Shown here piece after piece: positions 24,348 through 32,981 of a stretch of DNA of 59,377 nucleotides. The number at the start of each line of letters is the position of its first letter. Positions within the stretch are counted from its first letter, which is position 1. Location of the stretch: assembly GCA_041665305.1 (NCBI GenBank), contig JBAYJD010000014.1:1-59377 (forward strand), written 5' to 3'. The position numbers and the translations under genes are program-made. Origin of the DNA: YA12-FULL-51-18 sp041665305 (GTDB taxonomy: Bacteria > Elusimicrobiota > Elusimicrobia > Elusimicrobiales > UBA9959). The notes beneath the pieces were generated by a model, which searched no databases, was not told where the DNA came from, and saw nothing but the letters and a program-made list of their open reading frames with translations.

Positions 24348-25919
24348 ATGAGAAGACTACTCATATTCACCGTGCTGCTGGCCGTAAACGCCGCGGCATC
24401 TGCCGAACAGTGGCAGATCCTCGGCACGCGCCCCATGGGAATGGGCGGCGCTTTTGTGGCCGTGGCACAGGGTCCGATAGCGCAGTATTGGAACCCGGCC
24501 GGCCTATACACTTCCACCGGCAATGTTTCCGGCATGGAACTGCCCGTAGCGGCCGGAATAGAATTCACCGGCAAGACCATGGAAAACGCCAACAAACTTG
24601 GGAATGTCGCAAAGGATTATGCGGCCATACAAAGCAAGCAGACCGCCGGAGGCGCGATGAACGCCCAACAGCTGTCCGCTTTCGTACAGAGCCTGCCGCT
24701 TATCGCCGACATGAACAGAAAAGGCACCGGCGCGCTGGTGGAAGCCAACGGCGGTCTTAATCTGAAATTCGCCAAAGTGGCCGTATCGGTGAACAACTAC
24801 ACCGCAATAGGGGCCAGCCCTTTCGTGGACACGACCAACATAGGGCTGGGAACAATAACCGGAACCCCTGGGAGCGGCGTTAACTTCGGGACCGGAGTAG
24901 TGCCGGGCCCGGCCAACGCAACACAGACGGCGGCCGCCACCACCATCGCAGGCGCCATCAATACCATCAATTACGGCACTCTTGAAAGCCTTATCTGCGG
25001 AGGCGCCGGCTGTCTCGCCCTTCAAACCGGCAATAATATCACCAACGCTACAACGCTGGCAAATGCTTTGGTAAACCAGGCGGCGACCACCGGAGGGCTG
25101 AGCGACCAGCAGATCCTCGATGCGGCGAATCAATTGTCGGCCAATGCCGCCGCAGCGGCGCCGATAATAGCCGCGGGAGCCTCCGGCAATCCTTACACGA
25201 ACAACCAGACCGACCTGACGATAAAGGGCGGTTCGTTCACGGAAATAGCCTTCGGCCTGGCGCGGCCGCTGCCCGTGAACGGACTTACCGCCGGCGGCAA
25301 TGTGAAACTGATAAACGGCCGGATGGCCTATGCCAAATTCAAGGTCCTGGAGAACGAATCGGAGATCTCCGATCCGTTCAAAAATCTGGCCGATACGATG
25401 AAAACCACCTGGGCGCCCGCCATAGACCTGGGCCTTATGTACGATCTAAACAAGCTGTCGCCCAAGTTGCCGATGAAACCCCGCGCCGGGATCGTAGTAA
25501 GGAATGTGAACCGCCCTTCGTTCAAGAATCCCGAGGCCCAGGGCGGCAGCTCGCATCTGGACACGCAGGCCCGCATGGGTTTGGCGATAAGCCCGGCCGG
25601 CTTCTGGACCGTGGCGCTGGACATGGACCTGACCAAAAACACAACTCCGGTCAACGGCTACGACTCACGCCAGCTGGCGCTCGGCACGGAACTTAACCTG
25701 GTGAACCGCAGGGCATTCAACATTCCGCTGCGCGCCGGCGTGATGAAGAACCTGGCCAACAGCGACTCCAAGATGGCCTACACGCTGGGCACCGGAATAA
25801 ACATGCTCTACATGCACTTCGACCTGGCCGGCGTGGTTAGTTCCAACCGTGTTACTATAGAAGACAAGAAGTATCCCACAAAACTGGAACTAGCGGCCAG
25901 TTTCGGACTCTTGTTCTGA
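24348..25919 (+). CDS. Outer-membrane beta-barrel protein, TraF/PorV-like
   Basis: From the ATG at 24348, preceded by GAGAGGAGG, the product is 523 residues with a signal peptide (RRLLIFTVLLAVNAAASA). The mature start GTRPMGMGGAFVAVAQGPIAQYWNPAGL is the hallmark of TraF/PorV/UPF0164 outer-membrane proteins. A Gly/Asn/Thr/Ala-rich insertion (about 165-295, e.g. TTIAGAINTINYG, NANAAAAAPIIAAG-like) looks surface exposed or helical. The C-terminal half has repeated beta strands and ends in LELAASFGLLF with a terminal phenylalanine as in barrel proteins. Transport or scaffold role unknown. It is followed by two hairpins. Confidence 0.8.
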   Translation: MRRLLIFTVLLAVNAAASAEQWQILGTRPMGMGGAFVAVAQGPIAQYWNPAGLYTSTGNVSGMELPVAAGIEFTGKTMENANKLGNVAKDYAAIQSKQTAGGAMNAQQLSAFVQSLPLIADMNRKGTGALVEANGGLNLKFAKVAVSVNNYTAIGASPFVDTTNIGLGTITGTPGSGVNFGTGVVPGPANATQTAAATTIAGAINTINYGTLESLICGGAGCLALQTGNNITNATTLANALVNQAATTGGLSDQQILDAANQLSANAAAAAPIIAAGASGNPYTNNQTDLTIKGGSFTEIAFGLARPLPVNGLTAGGNVKLINGRMAYAKFKVLENESEISDPFKNLADTMKTTWAPAIDLGLMYDLNKLSPKLPMKPRAGIVVRNVNRPSFKNPEAQGGSSHLDTQARMGLAISPAGFWTVALDMDLTKNTTPVNGYDSRQLALGTELNLVNRRAFNIPLRAGVMKNLANSDSKMAYTLGTGINMLYMHFDLAGVVSSNRVTIEDKKYPTKLELAASFGLLF

Positions 25920-25975
25920 TCCGAAAAGGCCGCCGCGAACCATAGCGGCGCCCCTTTCGGATCCACGATGCACGG

Positions 25976-26010
25976 ATAATCCCCGCGCCTCAAGGGCGGG
26001 GATTATTTTT
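25976..26010 (+). terminator. Rho-independent terminator after the barrel protein
   Basis: ATAATCCCCGC pairs with GCGGGGATTAT (25976-25986, 25996-26006), followed by TTTT. A second hairpin, GATCCGAAA with TTTCGGATC, lies between 25918 and 25963. The next gene starts only 15 bases later. Confidence 0.85.
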
Positions 26011-26024
26011 GATAGAATTTACCT

Positions 26025-26993
26025 ATGGCCGCCATAAAGACAACCGACCTGGTAAAGCGTTACGCCGAAGTCGCCGCGGTAAACGGCGTCTCCCTGGAAA
26101 TACCGAAAGGTGAAGTTTTCGGCCTGCTGGGCCCTAACGGAGCGGGCAAGACCACGCTCATAAGCATGCTGGCGACCCTGGTGAGACCCACCTCCGGCAC
26201 GGCGCTTGTGGCGGGCAAAAACATAACGACCCAGTCGCTTGAGGTGCGCAGGAATATAGGCATAGTCTTCCAGGAACCCAGCGTCGACGACCTTCTGACG
26301 GCCCGCGAAAATCTTTATCTCCATTCCATGCTTTACGGCATGCCGCGCCGCGAAATAAGCCGCAAGATCGACAAGATGCTGGCCTTGGTCAACCTGAGCG
26401 ACAGGGCCGACAGCTTCGTGAAAAATTTTTCGGGAGGGATGCGGCGGCGTCTTGAAATAGCGCGCGGCCTGATCCACGGCCCCGGGATACTTTTTTTAGA
26501 CGAACCCACTCTCGGCCTCGACCCTTCCAGCCGCCAGGCCGTCTGGGCCCATATCCGCGAACTGAAAGAAGCGCATAACACCACTATAATCCTTACCACC
26601 CATTACCTGGAAGAAGCCGACAGCCTGGCCGACCGCATAGGGATCATCCACCACGGACGCATTATAGAACTGGGAACACCCGAAGCGCTCAAGAAAAAAG
26701 CGGGGCAGGATCTGGTATTTCTCAAGGGCGAGATAGATGTGGCGGGCATCCGCGCGCTTCCGTTCGTGGGGAATATAGAGCAGGAGAGCGGTAATTACAA
26801 GATAAGCATCACCGATCCCGCCCGCAACCTCCAGTCCCTTTTGAATACGGCGGGCAGGATCGAGGAAGTGGAAGTGAGGCGCGTCACGCTGGATGACGTT
26901 TTTCTTAAGTTCGCCGGCCGGCAGATAAGCGAAGAAGCCGAAAGCCGCGGGATCTTCGAACGGATCGCCACGATAAAAAGCTCTAGAAAATAG
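26025..26993 (+). CDS. ABC exporter ATPase, DrrA-like
   Basis: A 322-residue ATPase energising the permease encoded next. Walker A GPNGAGKTT (about 38-46), Q-loop VFQEPSVDDLLT, signature FSGGMRRRLE, Walker B ILFLDEPTLGLD and the H-loop TTHYLEEAD are all intact. The C-terminal extension (about 225-322) is as in DrrA/NodI/CcmA-type exporters for drugs, lipids or polysaccharides. It resembles the broken ATPase at 2560 but is complete. Substrate unknown. Confidence 0.92.
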   Translation: MAAIKTTDLVKRYAEVAAVNGVSLEIPKGEVFGLLGPNGAGKTTLISMLATLVRPTSGTALVAGKNITTQSLEVRRNIGIVFQEPSVDDLLTARENLYLHSMLYGMPRREISRKIDKMLALVNLSDRADSFVKNFSGGMRRRLEIARGLIHGPGILFLDEPTLGLDPSSRQAVWAHIRELKEAHNTTIILTTHYLEEADSLADRIGIIHHGRIIELGTPEALKKKAGQDLVFLKGEIDVAGIRALPFVGNIEQESGNYKISITDPARNLQSLLNTAGRIEEVEVRRVTLDDVFLKFAGRQISEEAESRGIFERIATIKSSRK

Positions 26994-27066
26994 CGCGCCA
27001 GGGATACGGGACTTCCTATTGCGAAGGCCGCGAAAACAGCTTCTAACGCTCAATAACCCGAAACTT

Positions 27067-27822
27067 ATGAACATAAACGCCATTTACGCGCTGCTGCTGA
27101 GAGAGGCCAAAATTTATTTCAGGGAAAAGGAACGCATCATTTCCATCCTCGTCTCCCCGCTCCTGTTCCTGTTCGTAATGGGTAAGGGAATGGGCTCAGG
27201 CATAAGCCCGGTCCGGGGTTACACCTATCAGCAGTTCATTTTCCCGGGCATCCTGACAATGGTCATCCTATTCACCTCGATCACCTACGGGCTTTACATC
27301 ATCTGGGACAAGCGGCTGGATTTCCTGAAAGAAGTACTGGCGGCGCCCATTTCGCGGACCACCCTTTTCATAGGCAAAGCGCTGGGAGGAATGCTCGGGG
27401 CGATCATCGAAACCATATTGCTGCTTATTGTCGGGACCTTCTTCATCCTGCCGCTGGACGCGGTTAAGCTCGTGCTGTGCCTGGCGGCCTCATTCCCGAT
27501 CTCGTACATGATAACCAACATAGGCCTTACCATAGGGGCGAAAATGAGATCGATGGAAGGGTTCGGCCTTGTGATGAGCTTTTTAACCTGGCCGCTTTTC
27601 TTTTTCAGCGGAGCGCTGTTCGACCTGGCCGCCGCGGAGCCCTACATAAAAGCCATCTCGCTTATCGACCCGGTCACCTATTCCGTAGACCTACTACGCA
27701 TCATCATGCTGGGCAAAGGCGTCTATCCGGTCTGGACGGACCTGGGCGCCATAGCCGTATTCTGCCTGGCCACCACCATACTGGGCGTAACCTCCTTCGG
27801 CCGCCTCCAGCAGGAAAAATAA
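27067..27822 (+). CDS. ABC-2 type permease, DrrB-like
   Basis: 251 residues from the ATG at 27067 (the longer frame from 27019 lacks a ribosome binding site and is hydrophilic). Six membrane segments are visible with the cytoplasmic motif WDKRLDFLKEVLAAPISRTTLFIGKALGG, typical of DrrB/NodJ-like exporters. It pairs with the ATPase 73 bases upstream. The gene is followed by the paired hairpin repeats at 27841-27908. Confidence 0.9.
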   Translation: MNINAIYALLLREAKIYFREKERIISILVSPLLFLFVMGKGMGSGISPVRGYTYQQFIFPGILTMVILFTSITYGLYIIWDKRLDFLKEVLAAPISRTTLFIGKALGGMLGAIIETILLLIVGTFFILPLDAVKLVLCLAASFPISYMITNIGLTIGAKMRSMEGFGLVMSFLTWPLFFFSGALFDLAAAEPYIKAISLIDPVTYSVDLLRIIMLGKGVYPVWTDLGAIAVFCLATTILGVTSFGRLQQEK

Positions 27823-27840
27823 CCCAAAAAGGCCCCTTTC

Positions 27841-27908
27841 AAAAGGAGCCAGGCTCCTTTTGAGGGGTTGCGGCCCAAAAACATCAAAAAGGAGCCTGGC
27901 TCCTTTTT
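27841..27908. repeat. Two near-identical palindromic hairpins (AAAAGGAGCC-GGCTCCTTTT)
   Basis: AAAAGGAGCC-A-GGCTCCTTTT at 27841-27861 and AAAAAGGAGCC-T-GGCTCCTTTTT at 27886-27908. Both are perfect, end in A- and T-runs and so could terminate transcription in both directions. A third half, GGCTCCTTTTT, lies at 27913-27923. They may have arisen by local duplication. They directly precede a 5'-truncated gene. Confidence 0.8.
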
Positions 27909-27938
27909 GCTCGGCTCCTTTTTCAGACACTCCTATAG

Positions 27939-28589
27939 TCAACCAGAGCCCTGTCGGCGCACCTGGACACGACCCTTCTGGACAAGGTGTTTACGGACAA
28001 ACCCGACCGCGAATACGACAAAACCGAGCTTCTGAAGCTCCTTGACGAAACGTTCCTCTCTCCGCCGCCCGCTCATTTCATCTACAACCTCAGAAGGCTG
28101 AATTACGCGACCGGGAAAGACGAGACCGTCACGCTTAAAACCCCGCTCTCGATCATGGAATTCCTGGGGATCAGCAAGAGCCGGTTCAACCTTGTCTTTA
28201 ACAATGATTATAAATCGCCCCACTTCCCTAAACCGCCCGAAACGATCGTCGCGATCTTGGATTTTTTTACCCGGCAGGCGGCCCAATACGAAGTTCCGTA
28301 CGAAAAGGCCTCCTCGGCCGCCATTTTCGAAAAAGTGGTGGAATCCCTCGACCGCCACATGGTCGTGGGACTTGCCATGGATGTATGGGTCGGCGACTGG
28401 GGTGGAACCCTGGTGCAGAAGGGCGGAGGCGGCCATGGAATGGTCATAGTCGGTTATCAAAAACGCGAGGACGATATTTATTTCAAGGTCAGGAACAGCT
28501 GGGGGACCGGCATAGGAATAGGCGGGTACAATTATGTATCTTCCAAGATACTCGGCCCGGATATTATGTGGGTAAAGATCTTTAAATAA
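27939..28589 (+). pseudogene. Papain-family (C1) peptidase, N-terminally truncated
   Basis: The open frame begins right after a TAG at 27936-27938, with no ATG or ribosome binding site; a GTG at 27987 is the first start-like codon. The ~200 residues match the second half of C1 peptidases: GGHGMVIVGY carries the catalytic histidine and KVRNSWGT the catalytic asparagine. The part with the catalytic cysteine (usually QGxCGSCWAF) is absent, so the remnant cannot be a normal protease. The missing end coincides with the hairpin repeats. The stop codon lies in the ATGTCGT palindrome. Confidence 0.75.
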
Positions 28590-28611
28590 AATGTCGTAAG
28601 ACGACATTTTA
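28587..28611. repeat. ATGTCGT-AAG-ACGACAT palindrome, copy 2
   Basis: Arms TAAAATGTCGT and ACGACATTTTA of 11 bases flank an AAG loop, a perfect palindrome. The first three bases are the stop codon of the protease remnant. The minus-strand flippase gene ends 50 bases further on, so it could serve as a bidirectional terminator. Confidence 0.8.
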
Positions 28612-28660
28612 TCGTACCCGACACGGGGTTTTAGCCATCCCCGTGCCGGAGTTGAGAAGG

Positions 28661-30100
28661 TTACCAAAAGCGGGCGATCAAAGCGCCCGCTTTTTCTTTT
28701 TCTTCCGGCAGGAAGAACCCCAGGGCCAGAAGGCAGAAAGGGAAGGAGAGCAGGACCGACAGCCGGTATCCGAGCCACGCCCAGGTACCGGCGCCGAACC
28801 AGCCGGCGAAAGCGGGAACGGACAAGAACAGCGCGGTTGCGATTATCAACCCAAGGCGGCCCGATTCATAGGGCACGGGCCAATAGCGGCGCCCGGCGAA
28901 ATATACCACAAGGGTCATAACGCAGTAAGCCGCGAAGGCGGCCCAGGGCGGGCCGAAAATACCCAGGACCGGGATCAGAGCGAAATTGGCGGCCACGCTT
29001 ACTACCGCGCCGGAGAGGGTGGCGAACATTATGGCCTTCGTTTTTTTGGCGATAATAACGGGCGCCAGCAGGTTCACATAAACGCCGTTGACCAGGTAGG
29101 CGAGCAGCACCACCGGCACAATGCCGAGGCCGGACCAGTAACCGGGGTGAATAAGGGGTTTTCCGGCTATCCGCAAGCGGACGAGGTCGGGGATAAAAAA
29201 AGAAAGAGCCAGGCCAAGCCAGGTCAATACCAATACAAAATAGGTCAGCACGCGCGCGAAAACCCCGGCACTGCCGGGTTTCTCGGCCCGTTCAAGGAAG
29301 AAAGGCCGCCAGGCCTGGTCGAACATGCTGACCAGCAGCACCATAAAAATTCCCAGCCGGTAGTTGGCCTGATAGATCCCGACGGCTGCCGAACCGGACA
29401 AACGCAGCAATATGGGCCTGTCTATGACCTGGACCGCCATGGCGCCGAGGCCCGCAGGCAGGAGCGGCAGGGCGTAACTCAGAAGCTTGGCCAGCATGTC
29501 CCTATCCAGCGAAAATGTAAACCGCTTGGGAACGGCGGCCACGGAGAACAACGAAGAAGCGGCATTGGCGATAAAAATGCCTTCGATACCCATATGGAAA
29601 CGCGTGAGGAGGACGATATTTAGGACGACATTCAGCGTGATCGACATCAGTCTGACGCCGGCGAAATAGAGCGGTCTATGGCCCATCCGCAGGTCGGCGA
29701 AAGGCAGGACATTGATGCCGTCCAGGAACAGGATGACCGCCGCATAGAGCACAAGTTCGGACCGCGCGGCGCCTATCCCGCCCAACCGCGCCCAGAAACC
29801 GGGGGCGGCGGCCAGGGCCAGCGAAAAAAGTCCGCAGGTTATCAGAACTGAGGAATAAGCCGCGGAAAAAGCCTTTTCCCTGTCGGCGTAATGCCGCATA
29901 TAGGCCTGATCCATGCCGTACTGATAGAAAATATTCAGGAAGGCTATGTAGGAGAAAACCGTGGCAACCACGCCGTATTCCGCCGGCAAAAGGTAGTGGG
30001 TGTAGAACGGCGTCAGCAGAAAATTCAACAGCCTGGCTCCGACGGTGGAAAGACCGTAGATGACCGACTCTTTTCCAAGCGACCGGAGATCTTTGAACAT
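28661..30100 (-). CDS. Polysaccharide flippase (Wzx/MOP superfamily)
   Basis: A 479-residue membrane protein with about 12-14 helices. The N-terminus FKDLRSLGKESVIYGLSTVGARLLNFLLTPFYTHYLLPAEYG is typical of the RfbX/Wzx group, which moves lipid-linked oligosaccharides across the inner membrane. Mid-protein LPAGLGAMAVQVIDRPILLRLSG is the usual seventh-helix region. Normal length, short basic C-terminus. No glycosyltransferase cluster is adjacent, so the substrate is not evident; the ligase-like protein at 14374 could act in the same pathway. Confidence 0.88.
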   Translation of the reverse strand: MFKDLRSLGKESVIYGLSTVGARLLNFLLTPFYTHYLLPAEYGVVATVFSYIAFLNIFYQYGMDQAYMRHYADREKAFSAAYSSVLITCGLFSLALAAAPGFWARLGGIGAARSELVLYAAVILFLDGINVLPFADLRMGHRPLYFAGVRLMSITLNVVLNIVLLTRFHMGIEGIFIANAASSLFSVAAVPKRFTFSLDRDMLAKLLSYALPLLPAGLGAMAVQVIDRPILLRLSGSAAVGIYQANYRLGIFMVLLVSMFDQAWRPFFLERAEKPGSAGVFARVLTYFVLVLTWLGLALSFFIPDLVRLRIAGKPLIHPGYWSGLGIVPVVLLAYLVNGVYVNLLAPVIIAKKTKAIMFATLSGAVVSVAANFALIPVLGIFGPPWAAFAAYCVMTLVVYFAGRRYWPVPYESGRLGLIIATALFLSVPAFAGWFGAGTWAWLGYRLSVLLSFPFCLLALGFFLPEEKEKAGALIARFW

Positions 30101-30260
30101 TAAGGTATTTTATCAATTATCAAGCCGCCGGTATTTAAATGTTATAATAATAATACGGGGCCGGTATAACGGTATTTGGCGTATTAGCCGTATGGAAGTC
30201 CGGGCTGAAAGCCCGACGCGGCGACGGCCGGATACGACATCAACTCGGGTAGTGGGGGAT

Positions 30261-30980
30261 ATGACCAGTTACACAAAGAAGGTTGTGCCTAATTGCTTTT
30301 CCTGTCAATTCAAATCATCCTGTTTTTGCGATCACCTGGAACCGGCGGCCCAGAAAGTCTGGGATACTATCCGCCTGGCCGCTAATTTCACGGCCGGAGA
30401 GGAGATCTATGCGGAATCCCAGACGCCGGCGGGGCTTTTCGTCGTCTGCAGGGGGCGCGTAAAGATCTTTTCCACCGACGCCAGAGGCTCCCAGATGATA
30501 ACCTGGATACGCCATCCCGGTGAGATCTTCGGCCACATAGCGCTTTTTTCGCGGAACAAATATCTGTGCTCGGGAAGGAGCATGGGATCGACCACGCTTT
30601 CCTTTATAGAGACCCGGACTCTGAACAGGTTCCTTAACGCCTTCCCCGGGACCTACCCGGCGCTGCTGCACGCGGTCGCCAATGAGGTGCGGACCCTGCA
30701 GCTCAAACTGAAAGAGACGGCTTACAAACCGGCCAAATCGAAAGTGGCGCTGGCCCTCATAAACGCCATCTCATATAAGTCAAGGAACACCGCCGCGCCG
30801 GCCATACACGGCCTGAAACGCACGGAGATCGCGGAGATAACGGGCCTCGCTCTGGAGACCGTGGTCCGCACGCTGGCCGAGCTTGAAAAGAAAAAACTCA
30901 TCAAGCGCGAGATCAAGGCCATAAAGATCCTGGACTACGCCACCCTGCTGCGCATGACCGACCCTCACGCGAAAAAATAG
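30261..30980 (+). CDS. Crp/Fnr-family regulator with FNR-like N-terminal cysteines
   Basis: From the ATG at 30261, preceded by AGTGGGGG, the protein has 239 residues. The N-terminus has C12-X2-C15-X5-C21-X-C23, the same spacing as the three N-terminal cluster cysteines of E. coli FNR. The cyclic-nucleotide-like barrel follows (about 35-150), with further cysteines in VVCRGRV and KYLCSGRS that could supply a fourth ligand. The C-terminal helix-turn-helix reads LKRTEIAEITGLALETVVRTLAELEKK. I infer an oxygen- or redox-sensing regulator, perhaps of cydAB, but targets are not shown. A TATAAT lies at 30143-30148. Its stop abuts the upp stop. Confidence 0.85.
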   Translation: MTSYTKKVVPNCFSCQFKSSCFCDHLEPAAQKVWDTIRLAANFTAGEEIYAESQTPAGLFVVCRGRVKIFSTDARGSQMITWIRHPGEIFGHIALFSRNKYLCSGRSMGSTTLSFIETRTLNRFLNAFPGTYPALLHAVANEVRTLQLKLKETAYKPAKSKVALALINAISYKSRNTAAPAIHGLKRTEIAEITGLALETVVRTLAELEKKKLIKREIKAIKILDYATLLRMTDPHAKK

Positions 30981-31610
30981 TTATTGTATTCCGAACATCC
31001 TGTCGCCCGCGTCCCCAAGGCCGGGCACGATATAGCCGTCGTTATTCAGCTTTTCATCCACGGCGCCGAGATAAACGGGGACATCCGGGTGCGTGGAGGC
31101 CAGACGTTTTACGCCGTCTTTGGAGCCGATGAGCCCCATGAAACAAATTTTCTTCGCGCCGCGCGCCTTGAGCAGCTCCACTGCTTCCATCGCGGAACCG
31201 CCGGTGGCGAGCATGGGGTCGATCAGGACCACTAGGCTGCCGTCGATACGCTCCGGCAGGCGCACATAATACTTCACGGGCTTGAGCGTCTCTTCGTCGC
31301 GATAGATGCCGATATGGGCCAGGCGCGCTTCGGGATGGATCTTACTGAGTCCGTCCAGCAGGCCCAGGCCCGCGCGCAGAACGGCCGCAAAAATGATATC
31401 GTGCGAGAGCGTCATGGCTTTGCAGGGGCCAAGCGGCGTATCCACGCAGGAAGGCCCGACTTCGGCGTTCGCGAGCACATCGTGGGCGAGCAGCATGCCG
31501 ATCTCGCTCATAACGCGCCTGAAATCGGCCGCCGGGGTCTTCTTGTCCCGCAGTTTGGCGATCTTGGCCAATACCAGCGGATGTTTGGAGATAAAGACAT
31601 TCTTGTTCAT
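30981..31610 (-). CDS. upp: Uracil phosphoribosyltransferase
   Basis: It converts uracil and PRPP to UMP. The 209-residue protein shows the family segments: N-terminal HPLVLAKIAKLRD, the AVLRAGLGLLDGL segment, the PRPP-binding VVLIDPMLATGGSAMEAVELLKARGA and the C-terminal NNDGYIVPGLGDAGDRMFGI. Last gene of the long minus-strand operon that starts at rpsP; the stop codon directly touches that of the convergent regulator gene with no gap for a terminator. Confidence 0.96.
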   Translation of the reverse strand: MNKNVFISKHPLVLAKIAKLRDKKTPAADFRRVMSEIGMLLAHDVLANAEVGPSCVDTPLGPCKAMTLSHDIIFAAVLRAGLGLLDGLSKIHPEARLAHIGIYRDEETLKPVKYYVRLPERIDGSLVVLIDPMLATGGSAMEAVELLKARGAKKICFMGLIGSKDGVKRLASTHPDVPVYLGAVDEKLNNDGYIVPGLGDAGDRMFGIQ

Positions 31611-31653
31611 CTGGGCTCCTGTATAGAGCGGACAACGGGAACGGACGGCGGCG

Positions 31654-32964
31654 CTACTCCATCACTTCGATTATCAACGGCTTTTTTTTGGGCGGCCTGG
31701 CCCCTATTTTAAGGGAGGTTTCGAACATTTTCCGGCCTTCCCTCAGTTTGCCTGCGTCCGAAGCGTAGAGCCTGGCTATCGGATCGCCCTTTGCCAGTTT
31801 GTCTCCGGTCTTCTTGTAAAGCTCCATGCCTGCGCCGGGATCGACGCGGTCTTCGGCGCGGGCGCGGCCCGCGCCCAGCACCACGCTGGCGTAGCCCACG
31901 GTGCGCGCATCCATCCCGGCCAGGTAACCGGCTTTGGAAGCATTGACCTCGACGGACAGCCCGGCTCGGGGAAGATATTTGCCGGGATCGTCCGCCACGC
32001 GCGGATCTCCGCCCTGCCGGCGGATCAACTGACGCATTTTGCCCAGCGCGGAGCCGTCGGAAATAACCGCCGCGGCCTTGCCCCTGCCCTCTTCAGGCGT
32101 CCGGGCTTTGCCTCCCAGATAGATCATCCAGCCGGACAGGACTTCCAGCACTTCCATAAAATCGGCCGGGCCTTTTTCTCCGCGCAGGATCCTGAGGGAT
32201 TGTTCCATCTCTATGCCGTTGCCGACAGCCAGCCCCAGCGGCTCGTCCATGTCCGTCAGCACCGCCACGCAGCGGATGCCGAGCATTTTGGCCGTGTCCA
32301 TTAGGGCCGCGGCCAGTTCGCGGCTTTTTTTGAAATCCCTGAGGAACGCGCCGGAACCGCATTTCACATCCATTACCAGGCCGGTGATATCCTCGGCGTA
32401 TTTTTTGGAGAGAATGCTGGCCACTATCAGAGGAAGGGATTCCACGGTGCAGGTGGCGTCGCGCAAAGCGTAAAGCTTTTTATCGCTGGGCGCCAGCTCC
32501 GCCGTCTGTCCGAACATGCACACCCCGGCGGACTTGAGCTGCCTGTAAACCCGGCCGGCGCCCAGGCGCACCTTAAATCCCCTGACGGCTTCAAGTTTAT
32601 CCAGCGTACCGCCCGTATGGCCCAAGCCCCTGCCGCTCATCATAGGCACGATAACGCCCGCAGCCGCGGCCACGGGCGCCAGCGCCAGGGAAATCCCGTC
32701 GCCGACGCCGCCGGTGGAATGCTTGTCCACCCGCCCGCCTTTCAGCGCCTTAAGGTTCAGTTTTTTACCGGAAAGGGCCATGGCCCTGGTAAAATCCGCC
32801 GTCTCCCGGCCGGAGAGGGGATTAAAAAATGCGGCCATCAGCCAGGCGGAAAGCTGATAATCCGGAATAGCGCCGGAAGCCGCGCCGTCGGCGATGAATT
32901 TCAGTTCCTTAAAATCATGTCCGCCGCCGGAGCGTTTCTTTAGGATCAGGTCGAGCATTCTCAT
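31654..32964 (-). CDS. deoA: Pyrimidine-nucleoside (thymidine) phosphorylase
   Basis: It splits thymidine or uridine with phosphate into base and sugar-1-phosphate. The 436-residue protein has the signature region SGRGLGHTGGTLDKLEA, the phosphate-binding KHSTGGVGD and the C-terminal barrel-hammerhead domain (about 340-436). Normal length. It lies between purine nucleoside phosphorylase and upp: released uracil is recaptured by Upp, so the three genes form a salvage unit at the end of the ribosomal operon. Confidence 0.94.
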   Translation of the reverse strand: MRMLDLILKKRSGGGHDFKELKFIADGAASGAIPDYQLSAWLMAAFFNPLSGRETADFTRAMALSGKKLNLKALKGGRVDKHSTGGVGDGISLALAPVAAAAGVIVPMMSGRGLGHTGGTLDKLEAVRGFKVRLGAGRVYRQLKSAGVCMFGQTAELAPSDKKLYALRDATCTVESLPLIVASILSKKYAEDITGLVMDVKCGSGAFLRDFKKSRELAAALMDTAKMLGIRCVAVLTDMDEPLGLAVGNGIEMEQSLRILRGEKGPADFMEVLEVLSGWMIYLGGKARTPEEGRGKAAAVISDGSALGKMRQLIRRQGGDPRVADDPGKYLPRAGLSVEVNASKAGYLAGMDARTVGYASVVLGAGRARAEDRVDPGAGMELYKKTGDKLAKGDPIARLYASDAGKLREGRKMFETSLKIGARPPKKKPLIIEVME

Positions 32965-32981
32965 ATTAGTTCCTCGGATCT

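Noticed and set aside
28587..28611. ATGTCGT palindrome as an ordinary rho-independent terminator
   Set aside because: The stem is AT-rich, the T-run is only four bases, and copies at 21971 and 54223 lack one, so a simple terminator role does not explain all copies.
28643..29623. 326-codon frame on the plus strand
   Set aside because: Antisense to the flippase gene; hydrophilic low-quality sequence without start signal.
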